From positions 62,001 through 126,000 of the forward strand of contig NZ_JXDG01000035.1 of NCBI RefSeq assembly GCF_000820515.1: a DNA stretch of 64,000 nt, read 5' to 3'. The stretch is from Pseudomonas batumici. Its GTDB lineage: Bacteria > Pseudomonadota > Gammaproteobacteria > Pseudomonadales > Pseudomonadaceae. Positions within the stretch are counted from its first letter, which is position 1. Every line of letters starts with the position of its first letter. Position numbers and translations under genes: made by a program. Below, piece by piece: positions 57,231 through 64,000 of this stretch. The notes under the pieces were generated by a model. The model was not told the origin of the DNA, made no database searches, and saw only the letters and a program-made list of their open reading frames with translations.

Positions 57231-57584
57231 ATGTCCGATTTCACTGAAACGCCGGTACTGTTGTTCTCCTACGGCACCTTGCAGGACAAGGCCGTGCAGC
57301 TCTCCAACTTCGGGCGCGAACTGGTGGGCGATGCCGATCGCATGCTCGGCTACGCGCAAGCCTGGGTCGAGATCACCGATCCCCAGGTCCTCGCCACCAG
57401 CGGCAAGACCCACCATCCCATCGTGCGCCCCTGCCGCAACCCCGAGGACAGCGTGAGCGGCATGCTGTTCCGGATCACCGCCGAGGAGCTGGCGGCGGCG
57501 GATGCCTACGAAGTGTCGGACTACCGGCGGGTCTCGGTCCGACTGGCCTCCGGCCTGGATGCCTGGGTCTATGTAAGCGCCTAG
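57231..57584 (+). CDS. Gamma-glutamylcyclotransferase-like (AIG2/GGCT) protein
   Basis: A 117-aa protein of the GGCT/AIG2 fold. LLFSYGTLQDKAVQ has the YGTL anion-binding loop and the catalytic Glu is in AADAYEVSDYRRVSV, both intact. Proteins of this fold release 5-oxoproline from gamma-glutamyl amines or handle related amides; the precise substrate is unknown. CGGAG upstream sets the start at 57231. A monocistronic gene between the MoxR operon's terminator and an SDR gene. Confidence 0.85.
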   Translation: MSDFTETPVLLFSYGTLQDKAVQLSNFGRELVGDADRMLGYAQAWVEITDPQVLATSGKTHHPIVRPCRNPEDSVSGMLFRITAEELAAADAYEVSDYRRVSVRLASGLDAWVYVSA

Positions 57585-57678
57585 CACAAAGCTTGCGACC
57601 TTCGGTGACTACACAAAAGCGGTCATCGACGGGTATGCTTTTGCGGCAAGGTTACAGCTTGATCGAGGGAGCGGATTC

Positions 57679-58425
57679 ATGGACAAAGTCATCGTCATCA
57701 CCGGCGGCAGTCGTGGTATCGGCGCCGCCACCGCATTGCTCGCCGCGCAGCAGGGGTATCGCATCTGTATCAACTACCTGACGGACGAGCCGGCGGCCCT
57801 GCGGGTGCTGGAGCAGGTCCGCGGACTCGGCGCCGTGGCCATTGCCATACGCGCCGATGTCAGTATCGAGGATGAGGTGATCCGCCTGTTCAACCGGGTG
57901 GACGCCGAACTGGGACCGGTCACCGCCCTGGTCAACAATGCCGGGACCGTCGGGCAGAAATCCCGGCTCGATGAGATGTCCGAGTTCCGTATCCTGAAAA
58001 CCCTGAAGACCAACACCCTGGGGCCGATCCTTTGCGCCAAGCACGCGGTGCGGCGCATGTCGCCGCGCCATGGCGGGCAGGGCGGCAACATCGTCAATGT
58101 GTCTTCGGCGGCGGCGCGCCTGGGCTCGCCCAACGAATACGTGGACTACGCGGCCTCCAAGGGCGCGCTGGATACCTTCACCCTCGGCTTGTCCAAGGAG
58201 TTGGCGGGCGAGGGCATCCGGGTCAATGCCGTGCGCCCCGGCTATATCTACACCGAGTTCCATGCCCTGAGCGGCGATGCCGACCGGGTCAGCAAGCTGG
58301 AATCGGCCATTCCCATGGGCCGTGGCGGTCGTGCCGAAGAAGTGGCCGAAGCGATTGTCTGGCTGCTCTCGGACAAGGCCTCCTACGCCACCGGTACCTT
58401 CATCGACCTGGCGGGTGGACGCTGA
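57679..58425 (+). CDS. SDR-family oxidoreductase (glucose 1-dehydrogenase/FabG-like)
   Basis: A 248-aa SDR. TGGSRGIG at residues 8-15, NNAGTVGQ, and the catalytic Ser-Tyr-Lys in VSSAAARLGSPNEYVDYAASKGALD are all present. The C-terminus SYATGTFIDLAGGR is typical of FabG-like SDRs. Uses NAD(P)H; substrate unknown. It is followed by a perfect 9-bp hairpin before the GNAT gene, so the two may be separate units. GAGGGAG upstream supports the start. Confidence 0.87.
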   Translation: MDKVIVITGGSRGIGAATALLAAQQGYRICINYLTDEPAALRVLEQVRGLGAVAIAIRADVSIEDEVIRLFNRVDAELGPVTALVNNAGTVGQKSRLDEMSEFRILKTLKTNTLGPILCAKHAVRRMSPRHGGQGGNIVNVSSAAARLGSPNEYVDYAASKGALDTFTLGLSKELAGEGIRVNAVRPGYIYTEFHALSGDADRVSKLESAIPMGRGGRAEEVAEAIVWLLSDKASYATGTFIDLAGGR

Positions 58426-58496
58426 GTCGGTTTTTGTGCCGGGGATGTCGCTCGGGCACATCGACCGGTTGATCGTACGCCCCACACTGTAACGCC

Positions 58497-58520
58497 GGAG
58501 CCAGGGCCTTGCCTGGCTCC
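58497..58520. terminator. Hairpin after the SDR gene
   Basis: GGAGCCAGG and CCTGGCTCC form a perfect 9-bp stem with a 6-base loop, 72 bp after the SDR stop. No T-run. Confidence 0.55.
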
Positions 58521-58545
58521 GACCGACCGCTACAGGGAACCCCGA

Positions 58546-59136
58546 ATGACCGTTATCTTTCGTCCGGCGCTACGCTCGGACGCCCGCGAGATTGCCCGCC
58601 TGTTCCAGATTTCCTCGGAAGGGGCGTCCGATTACATCTGGAGCCAGTTGGCTGAAGGCGCCGAGTCCCTGCTGGATGTCGGCGCGCGGCGCTATGCCCG
58701 TGAAGGTGTGGATTTTTCCTATGAGAATTGCCTGATGGCCGAGGCGGATGGCCAGGTCATCGGCATGCTGCACAGTTATCCGATGCTGCATGACCCGGAT
58801 GCAACGCCGAGCACCGATCCGGTCCTGGCGCCGTATGCCGACCTGGAGATTCCCGACACCCTCTATATTTCCAGCCTGGCCTTGCACGAGGGCTGGCGCA
58901 ACCAGGGGTTGGGGGCGCGTTTTCTCGAACACGCGCGCCAGCGCTGCCGGGCCCTGCGGCTCAAGGGCCTGAGCCTGATCGACTACGCGATGAATAGCGG
59001 TGCCTGCCGTTTCTATCAACGCCATGGCTTCACGATCGTCGGCGAATGCCAGATCGTGCCGCATCCGCTGATCCGGGTGACCGGTGCGGCGTATCTGATG
59101 CATTGGCCCCTGGTTGCGGACGTGGCCAACGCCTGA
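58546..59136 (+). CDS. GNAT-family N-acetyltransferase
   Basis: A 196-aa acetyltransferase. The core beta-strand LYISSLALHEGWRNQGLGARFLEHARQRCRAL contains the acetyl-CoA-binding Q/RxxGxG/A-like signature (NQGLGA), and NSGACRFYQRHGF is the usual C-terminal strand. Substrate unknown; many such enzymes modify antibiotics, polyamines or protein N-termini. Monocistronic, followed by a REP element. The start MTVIFRPAL is consistent with the domain's first strand. Confidence 0.87.
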   Translation: MTVIFRPALRSDAREIARLFQISSEGASDYIWSQLAEGAESLLDVGARRYAREGVDFSYENCLMAEADGQVIGMLHSYPMLHDPDATPSTDPVLAPYADLEIPDTLYISSLALHEGWRNQGLGARFLEHARQRCRALRLKGLSLIDYAMNSGACRFYQRHGFTIVGECQIVPHPLIRVTGAAYLMHWPLVADVANA

Positions 59137-59148
59137 ACGCGGTCCCTT

Positions 59149-59247
59149 TGTAGGAGCTGGCTTGCCAGCGATGGCGGTCGAACAGGCGATGCAAGACTCG
59201 CGGGCCTCATCGCTGCGATGCGGCGTCCCGACAAGCCAGCTCCTACA
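59149..59247. repeat. REP/REPIN pair with altered right arm
   Basis: TGTAGGAGCTGGCTTGCCAG at the left and CAAGCCAGCTCCTACA at the right form a ~99-bp palindrome. The right arm has about 15 extra bases between ATCGCTG and CAAGCC (GCGATGCGGCGTCCC region), a variation also seen near 60730. Confidence 0.8.
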
Positions 59248-59277
59248 AGGGGGCGTGGTGTTCTTGAGATTGTCGGC

Positions 59278-60696
59278 TCACTGACCCAGCAACGAGCGCA
59301 CAATCCGTCCCAGGGTCTCCATGGCCTGTTCCGACACCTCGTTCCACGGGCTGCCGTAATTCAGGCGGATGCAGTTGCGAAAGCGCTGGGTCGGCGAAAA
59401 GATCGGTCCCGGGGCGATGCTGATGCCCTGGGCCAGGGCGATCTGGAACAGTTTCAGTGAATCCAGCTGCTCCGGCAGCTCCAGCCACAGGAAATAACCG
59501 CCGCTCGGCTGGCTGACCCGGGTCTGCGCCGGGAAGTAGCGGGCAATGGCCGCCAGCATGGCGCTCTGTTGCTCTTCCAGGGCATAGCGCAGCTTGCGCA
59601 GGTGGCGGTCGTAGCCGCCGTTTTGCAGATAGTCGGCCAGGGCGGCCTGGGCCGGCATCGAGGCGCACAGCGAGGTCATCAGCTTGAGCCGTTCGACCTT
59701 CTGCGCGTAACGTCCCGCCGCCACCCAGCCGATGCGATAACCGGGGGCCAGGCTCTTGGCGAAGGAACCGCAGTGCATCACCAGGCCTTCGGTGTCGAAG
59801 GCCTTGGCCGGTTTCGGCGCCTGCTGGCCGTAATAGAGCTCGGCGTAGACATCGTCCTCGATCAGCGGCACCTGATGGTGGCGCAAGAGTTCCACCAGTT
59901 CCTGCTTCTTCGCCTCGGGCAGGGTGGCGCCCAGGGGGTTCTGGAAGCTGGTCATGCACCAGCAGGCCTTGATCGGATGGCGTTCCAGGGTCTGGGCCAG
60001 CACCCCGAGGTCGATGCCATCGCGCGGATGCACCGGGATTTCCACCGCCTTGAGCTTGAGCCGCTCCAGCACTTGCAGGCAGGCATAGAACGCCGGAGCC
60101 TCGATGGCCACCAGGTCGCCGGGCTCGGTGACGGCCTGCAGGCACAGGTTCAGTGCCTCCAGGGCGCCGTTGGTGATCAGCAGTTCCTCCATGGGCAACA
60201 TCAGCCCACCGACCATGTAGCGCAGGGCGATCTGCCGGCGCAGTTGCGGGTTGCCCGGCGACAGGTCGGTGACCACCATGCGCGGGTCCAGCTCGCGGCC
60301 GGCACTGGCCAGGGACCGGGACAGGCGTTGCAGGGGAAACAGCGTCGGGCTCGGGAAGGCCGAGCCGAAGGGCACGGTGGCGGGGTCCTTGATGGAATCC
60401 AGCACCGAGAAGACCAGTTCGCTGACATCCACCTCGGTGGACTCGTTGACCTGGCTGCTGATCGCCGGCTCCGAGAACGGGCTCGGCGTGTGGGCGTTGA
60501 CGAAGTAGCCGGAGCGCGGTCGGGCGCGGATCAGGCCACGGCGCTCCAGCATGTAGTAGGCCTGGAACACGGTGGACGGACTGACGCCGTAGGTCTGGCT
60601 GGCATAGCGCACCGATGGCACCCGCTGGCCGGGGCCGAGGACGCCGGTGCGGATCAGTTCAGCGATGTCATCGGCGAATTTTTCGTAGCGTTTCAT
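59278..60696 (-). CDS. MocR-type GntR/aminotransferase regulator
   Basis: A 472-aa protein. An N-terminal GntR winged helix (~1-75: IAELIRTGVLGPGQRVPSVRYASQTYGVSPSTVFQAYYMLERRGLI) is fused to a fold-type I aminotransferase domain (~115-472) with the PLP lysine in MHCGSFAKSLAPGYRIG. MocR proteins usually regulate genes for PLP, GABA, taurine or amino acid metabolism by binding PLP, and rarely act as transaminases. No adjacent divergent target is evident. The start at 60696 fits the family; a longer frame to 60813 crosses a REP element and is rejected. Confidence 0.9.
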   Translation of the reverse strand: MKRYEKFADDIAELIRTGVLGPGQRVPSVRYASQTYGVSPSTVFQAYYMLERRGLIRARPRSGYFVNAHTPSPFSEPAISSQVNESTEVDVSELVFSVLDSIKDPATVPFGSAFPSPTLFPLQRLSRSLASAGRELDPRMVVTDLSPGNPQLRRQIALRYMVGGLMLPMEELLITNGALEALNLCLQAVTEPGDLVAIEAPAFYACLQVLERLKLKAVEIPVHPRDGIDLGVLAQTLERHPIKACWCMTSFQNPLGATLPEAKKQELVELLRHHQVPLIEDDVYAELYYGQQAPKPAKAFDTEGLVMHCGSFAKSLAPGYRIGWVAAGRYAQKVERLKLMTSLCASMPAQAALADYLQNGGYDRHLRKLRYALEEQQSAMLAAIARYFPAQTRVSQPSGGYFLWLELPEQLDSLKLFQIALAQGISIAPGPIFSPTQRFRNCIRLNYGSPWNEVSEQAMETLGRIVRSLLGQ

Positions 60697-60729
60697 GGCA
60701 GCTCTGGATTTCGAAAACACCGCGTAACC

Positions 60730-60826
60730 TGTAGGAGCCGCCGGTCGACGCTCGATTGCTGGCGATGAGGCCAGTGAGTCTTGCATCGACCTTGCGGCCG
60801 CTATCGCCGGCAAGCCAGCTCCTACA
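60730..60826. repeat. REP/REPIN pair with altered left arm
   Basis: TGTAGGAGCC at the left is followed by an extra CGGTCGACGCTCGA-like segment before TTGCTGGCGATG, and the right arm CAAGCCAGCTCCTACA is regular. With the element at 59149 it brackets the MocR gene. Confidence 0.8.
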
Positions 60827-60873
60827 GGGTTCGGTGTTGATGGATCGGCATCGGTGCTCGGGATTCTAGGGCA

Positions 60874-62286
60874 TCAACGGTTCAACGGGGCGACAAAGCG
60901 GCTCTTCGCCACGCTGTAGATGCCGGGCTCGTCGCTGTCGACCACCTTGAAGCTGACGGCCTGGGAACTGCTTTTCGGCTTGTCGGTGACCAGCGCCACC
61001 GACACCGGCAGGTCGACGATTTCACCCGCCGCCAGGCTCAGCTCGGTCTTGCCCTGCAACTGGAAGCCGTCGCTGTCCACCAGCTCCAGCCGATAGCGCT
61101 GGCGCTGCTGGGTCTTGTTGATGATCTTGAGGCTGTAGATGTTCTCGATCTGGCCCAGGCTGTTTTCCCGGAACAGCCCGCGGTCCTTGCTCACGTCCAG
61201 CGACACCATGGGCCGTTCCGCCAGGGTCACGGCCAGTGCGCCGATCATGATCAGCAGCACGGCACTGTAGCCGATCAGCCGTGGGCGCAGCAGATGGGTC
61301 TTGCCCCCCTGCAACTGGTGCTCGGAGGTGTAGCTCACCAGTCCACGGGCGTAGCCCATCTTGTCCATGATCGAGTCACAGGCATCGATGCAGGCCGCGC
61401 AGCCGATGCATTCCATCTGCAGGCCGTCGCGGATGTCGATGCCGGTGGGGCAGACCTGCACGCACATCTGGCAGTCGATGCAGTCCCCCAGGCCGACGCT
61501 GGCCGGGGCCACGTCGCGTTTACGCGGACCACGGTTCTCGCCACGGGCGGCATCGTAGGAAATGGTCAGGGTGTCCTTGTCGAACATCACGCTCTGGAAG
61601 CGCGCATAGGGGCACATGTGCATGCACACCGCTTCACGCAGCCAGCCGGCGTTGATATAGGTGGCCGCGGTGAAAAACAGTATCCAGAACAGGCTGACGC
61701 CGCCGAGTTGCAGGGTCATCAGCTCCTGGGCCAACGGACGGATCGGAGTGAAGTAGCCGACGAAGGTCAGCCCGGTCAGCAGGCTGATGCCCAGCCACAA
61801 CGTATGTTTGGCGGCGCGTCGGGCCAGTTTGTTCGGACCCCAGGGTGCGGCTTGCAGCTTGATGCGCTGGTTGCGTTCGCCCTCTGTGACTTTCTCGCAC
61901 CACATGAACAGCCAGGTCCACGAACTTTGCGGGCAGGTATAGCCGCACCAGACCCGTCCGGCGAACACGGTGATGGCGAACAGGCCGAAGGCACAGATGA
62001 TCAGCAGCGCCGAGAGCAGGATGAAGTCCTGGGGCCAGAAGGTCGCGCCGAAGATATGGAAGCGGCTTTCGGCCAGGTCCCAGAGCACCGCCTGGCGTCC
62101 GCCCCAGTTCAGCCATACCGTGCCGAAGAACAGCAGGAACAGAAAGCCCGCGCCGCCCAGGCGCAGGTTGCGGAACAGCCCGGTGAAGCTGCGGGTGTGG
62201 ATCAGCTGGTCGGTGGACCGGGTCTTCGTCCTTGGACGCGAAGGTTCGAAGGTTTCAACTATCTGGACGGGGATTCTCTCGCTCAT
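60874..62286 (-). CDS. ccoG: Cytochrome c oxidase accessory protein CcoG (FixG/RdxA-type ferredoxin)
   Basis: A 470-aa membrane iron-sulfur protein. About four to five TM helices cover ~45-245. A CGYTCPQSSW motif is in the membrane part, and the 4Fe-4S ferredoxin region is CIDCQMCVQVCPTGIDIRDGLQMECIGCAACIDAC. The C-terminal third (~360-470) is a periplasmic Ig-like domain. CcoG reduces copper for assembly of cbb3 oxidase. In most genomes it sits beside ccoNOPQ or ccoHIS; here neither lies within the visible sequence, so it may be an isolated copy. The start MSERIPVQIVET is preferred over an extension to 62310. Confidence 0.94.
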   Translation of the reverse strand: MSERIPVQIVETFEPSRPRTKTRSTDQLIHTRSFTGLFRNLRLGGAGFLFLLFFGTVWLNWGGRQAVLWDLAESRFHIFGATFWPQDFILLSALLIICAFGLFAITVFAGRVWCGYTCPQSSWTWLFMWCEKVTEGERNQRIKLQAAPWGPNKLARRAAKHTLWLGISLLTGLTFVGYFTPIRPLAQELMTLQLGGVSLFWILFFTAATYINAGWLREAVCMHMCPYARFQSVMFDKDTLTISYDAARGENRGPRKRDVAPASVGLGDCIDCQMCVQVCPTGIDIRDGLQMECIGCAACIDACDSIMDKMGYARGLVSYTSEHQLQGGKTHLLRPRLIGYSAVLLIMIGALAVTLAERPMVSLDVSKDRGLFRENSLGQIENIYSLKIINKTQQRQRYRLELVDSDGFQLQGKTELSLAAGEIVDLPVSVALVTDKPKSSSQAVSFKVVDSDEPGIYSVAKSRFVAPLNR

Positions 62287-62771
62287 GGTCTGTCGCTCGT
62301 CAGCCTCCATCAGGCCTGGGCACTATGCCGGGCGAACTGTTTGCATAACAGGCTCAGGTATTTTAATAAAAAGCGGATCAGATGAACGCGTGCGGGCCCC
62401 TGCGACAGGTTGTCCTACCTCGCGCCAATCCCGGCTGTCGTGCCCTGCGACGCCTGGCGCAAATGCCGGGCGGCGGCGCTGATACAGGTCAATCAAATCA
62501 CCGAATCACCGTGGCCGGCGTTCACATGACGGCACTGGCCGGGCGGTGGAGGCGCATTTTGCCTTGCTCCGGGGCACAGGTCTGGTTCGAGTGTTCGATA
62601 TGCACGGACTTGGTGCTCTCCCTATCTTCAGGGCGCGCGCGTTCGGGGACTCGTGCGGCTGAAGCGACATTCCCGTCTATGCTTGAGGTGCGGCGCGGCC
62701 GAGCACGGTCAAGGACACCAGCGCCGGAGCAAGACGCTCGGCAGTCGGATGGAACAGGCTTTGCAATCGCT
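62287..62771. other. Non-coding or decayed region upstream of glgB
   Basis: No convincing gene. The first ~100 bp hold the ccoG promoter side. From ~62640 the plus strand may preserve decayed sequence of the preceding trehalose gene, but only its last ~50 codons are recognisable (see treS relic). Confidence 0.45.
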
Positions 62772-62927
62772 TTCAGCCTGGAGAGGGCCGCGTCTGAACG
62801 TGTCTATGGGGCGGAAAATCGCCCGGCCTGGCTCAGCGTGCCGTTGCACGACCTGAGCGGGTTGTTGAGTGAGGGAAAACCTTGTCCGGTGGAGAGCAGT
62901 GATGAGTTTGAGCAAGGAACAAGGTAA
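62772..62927 (+). pseudogene. treS: Probable 3' relic of trehalose synthase/maltokinase gene
   Basis: The plus-strand frame from ~62772 to the TAA at 62925 reads FSLERAASERVYGAENRPAW and then [15 protein letters not shown]. This resembles the C-terminus of TreS-type maltokinase domains (consensus around 'LEKAxYExxYExxNRPxWxxIPLxGL'), as recalled from family knowledge. The frame overlaps the glgB start by 26 bases, the usual treS-glgB junction. No start codon or remaining TreS sequence is found upstream. It is best read as what is left after deletion of most of treS. Confidence 0.5.
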
Positions 62928-64000
62928 GCCCGGAAACCGCGCATTGCCCGACAGGAAGGATATCGAGGCCCTGGTACGGGCCGAACACCAGGACCCATTT
63001 GCCATCCTCGGTCCCCACGGCGACGGTGACGGCGGTCAATATATCCGCGCCTTTCTGCCGGGCGCCCTGGGCGTCCAGGCGCTGGCCCACGACGGCGACC
63101 AGGTGTTGGGCAGCCTCGACGCTACCGAGGTGCCGGGGCTGTTTGTCGGTCACTTCGAGCATCGCCGGCCCTATCGGTTGCGCATCCAGTGGGCTGCGGG
63201 GGAGCAGGTCTGCGAGGATCCCTACAGCTTCGGACCGTTGCTGGGGGAGATGGACCTCTACCTGTTCGCCGAAGGTAACCATCGCGACCTCAGCAGTTGC
63301 CTGGGGGCCCAGGTGACCCGGGTCGAGGGTATCGACGGCGTGCGCTTCGCGGTCTGGGCGCCGAATGCCCGGCGGGTCTCGGTGGTCGGCGACTTCAATG
63401 CCTGGGACGGGCGTCGGCATCCGATGCGCTTGCGCCATCCCAGCGGTGTCTGGGAAATCTTCATTCCTCGCCTGTGTCCGGGGGAGGCCTACAAGTACGA
63501 GATTCTCGGCAGGGACGCGATCCTGCCGCTCAAGGCCGATCCCGTGGCCCTGGCCACCCAACTGCCGCCGGACACCGCTTCGCGTGTCGCCGCGCCCTTG
63601 CGGATCGACTGGCAGGACCAGGCCTGGATGCAGTCGCGTGGCGAACGGCAACGGCATGCGGCGCCGCTGTCGATCTATGAACTGCATGCCGGTTCCTGGC
63701 AGTGCGAGATCGATGAAGTCGGCGAGGTGTCACGGCAATACAGCTGGAGCGAACTGGCCGAGCGACTGATTCCCTATGTCCGGCAACTGGGCTTCACCCA
63801 TATCGAGCTGATGCCGATCATGGAGCATCCGTTCGGCGGCTCCTGGGGTTACCAGCCGCTGTCGCAGTTCGCGCCGAGTGCGCGCTATGGCAGCGCGGAC
63901 GACTTCGCGGCGTTTGTCGATGCCTGCCACCAGGCCGAGATCGGCGTGATCCTCGACTGGGTGCCGGCGCATTTTCCCACCGATACCCACGGCCTGGCGC
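62902..64000 (+). CDS. glgB: 1,4-alpha-glucan branching enzyme (5' part, cut by window edge)
   Basis: The first 366 codons of GlgB are visible. The N1 domain (~20-110) is followed by a CBM48-like domain with [30 protein letters not shown]. The start of the GH13 catalytic barrel reads [11 protein letters not shown] ... [39 protein letters not shown]. The catalytic acids lie beyond the right edge. It makes alpha-1,6 branches in glycogen or alpha-glucan. The GGAGAG upstream sits inside the treS relic. Confidence 0.95.
   Translation, partial: MSLSKEQGKPGNRALPDRKDIEALVRAEHQDPFAILGPHGDGDGGQYIRAFLPGALGVQALAHDGDQVLGSLDATEVPGLFVGHFEHRRPYRLRIQWAAGEQVCEDPYSFGPLLGEMDLYLFAEGNHRDLSSCLGAQVTRVEGIDGVRFAVWAPNARRVSVVGDFNAWDGRRHPMRLRHPSGVWEIFIPRLCPGEAYKYEILGRDAILPLKADPVALATQLPPDTASRVAAPLRIDWQDQAWMQSRGERQRHAAPLSIYELHAGSWQCEIDEVGEVSRQYSWSELAERLIPYVRQLGFTHIELMPIMEHPFGGSWGYQPLSQFAPSARYGSADDFAAFVDACHQAEIGVILDWVPAHFPTDTHGLA

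Noticed and set aside
62382..62771. Long plus-strand frame leading into the treS relic
   Set aside because: Only the last ~50 codons resemble TreS. The upstream part has no family similarity and no ribosome site, so it is not called a gene.

Overview
The window reads as chromosome of a Pseudomonas, most likely of the P. fluorescens group. The reasons are high GC, a complete inositol operon headed by an RpiR repressor, DyP, MocR, CcoG and GlgB proteins of Pseudomonas type, DUF6124-type small genes, and several intergenic REP/REPIN palindromes of the 'TGTAGGAGC...GCTCCTACA' kind. No tRNA, rRNA, CRISPR array, transposase or integrase was seen.

Layout. (1) 1-7331: redox and stress genes. An SDR + double VOC pair lies opposite an AraC regulator. 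A LysR gene lies opposite an old yellow enzyme - SDR - VOC operon. A DyP peroxidase follows. (2) 7372-12143: a patchy accessory stretch. Two 63-bp direct repeats bound a PNPOx-like gene, an AT-rich two-gene module (ABC-type ATPase plus TOPRIM-like protein, resembling PARIS/OLD anti-phage systems) and a DUF6124 gene with a structured leader and an upstream intrinsic terminator. A 66-aa conserved small gene follows. (3) 12164-27348: a complete myo-inositol regulon: iolR, iolC (fused to a DUF2090 aldolase-like domain), iolE, iolB, iolA, iolI, iolD, iolG, a second TIM-barrel gene and a sugar ABC importer. GGAA-N6-TTCC palindromes in front of both transcription units are probable IolR operators.

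(4) 27377-34135: a GT9 glycosyltransferase, a chemoreceptor, a DUF1460 protein, a two-component system and an orphan response regulator with a TTG start. (5) 34395-40152: a tripartite RND efflux operon (outer-membrane lipoprotein, adaptor, pump). (6) 40324-50567: mixed housekeeping and accessory genes: MalY-like lyase, membrane diguanylate cyclase, GapN-like dehydrogenase, LysE exporter, a stand-alone penicillin-binding protein 2, a secreted trypsin-like protein and an NTF2-like protein. (7) 50758-57104: a compact four-gene MoxR AAA+ / bpX5-like / vWA + beta-propeller / bpX6 + membrane + beta-propeller operon. This is a MoxR-vWA-beta-propeller ternary system, a class predicted to act in biological conflict and still experimentally obscure. 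(8) 57231-64000: gamma-glutamylcyclotransferase-like protein, SDR, GNAT, MocR regulator, CcoG, an apparent 3' relic of treS, and the 5' part of glgB running off the right edge.

The strongest candidates for an under-described system are the MoxR ternary operon (50758-57104) and the ATPase/TOPRIM pair (8195-10827) with its repeat boundaries. Function in both is inferred from motifs and gene order only.
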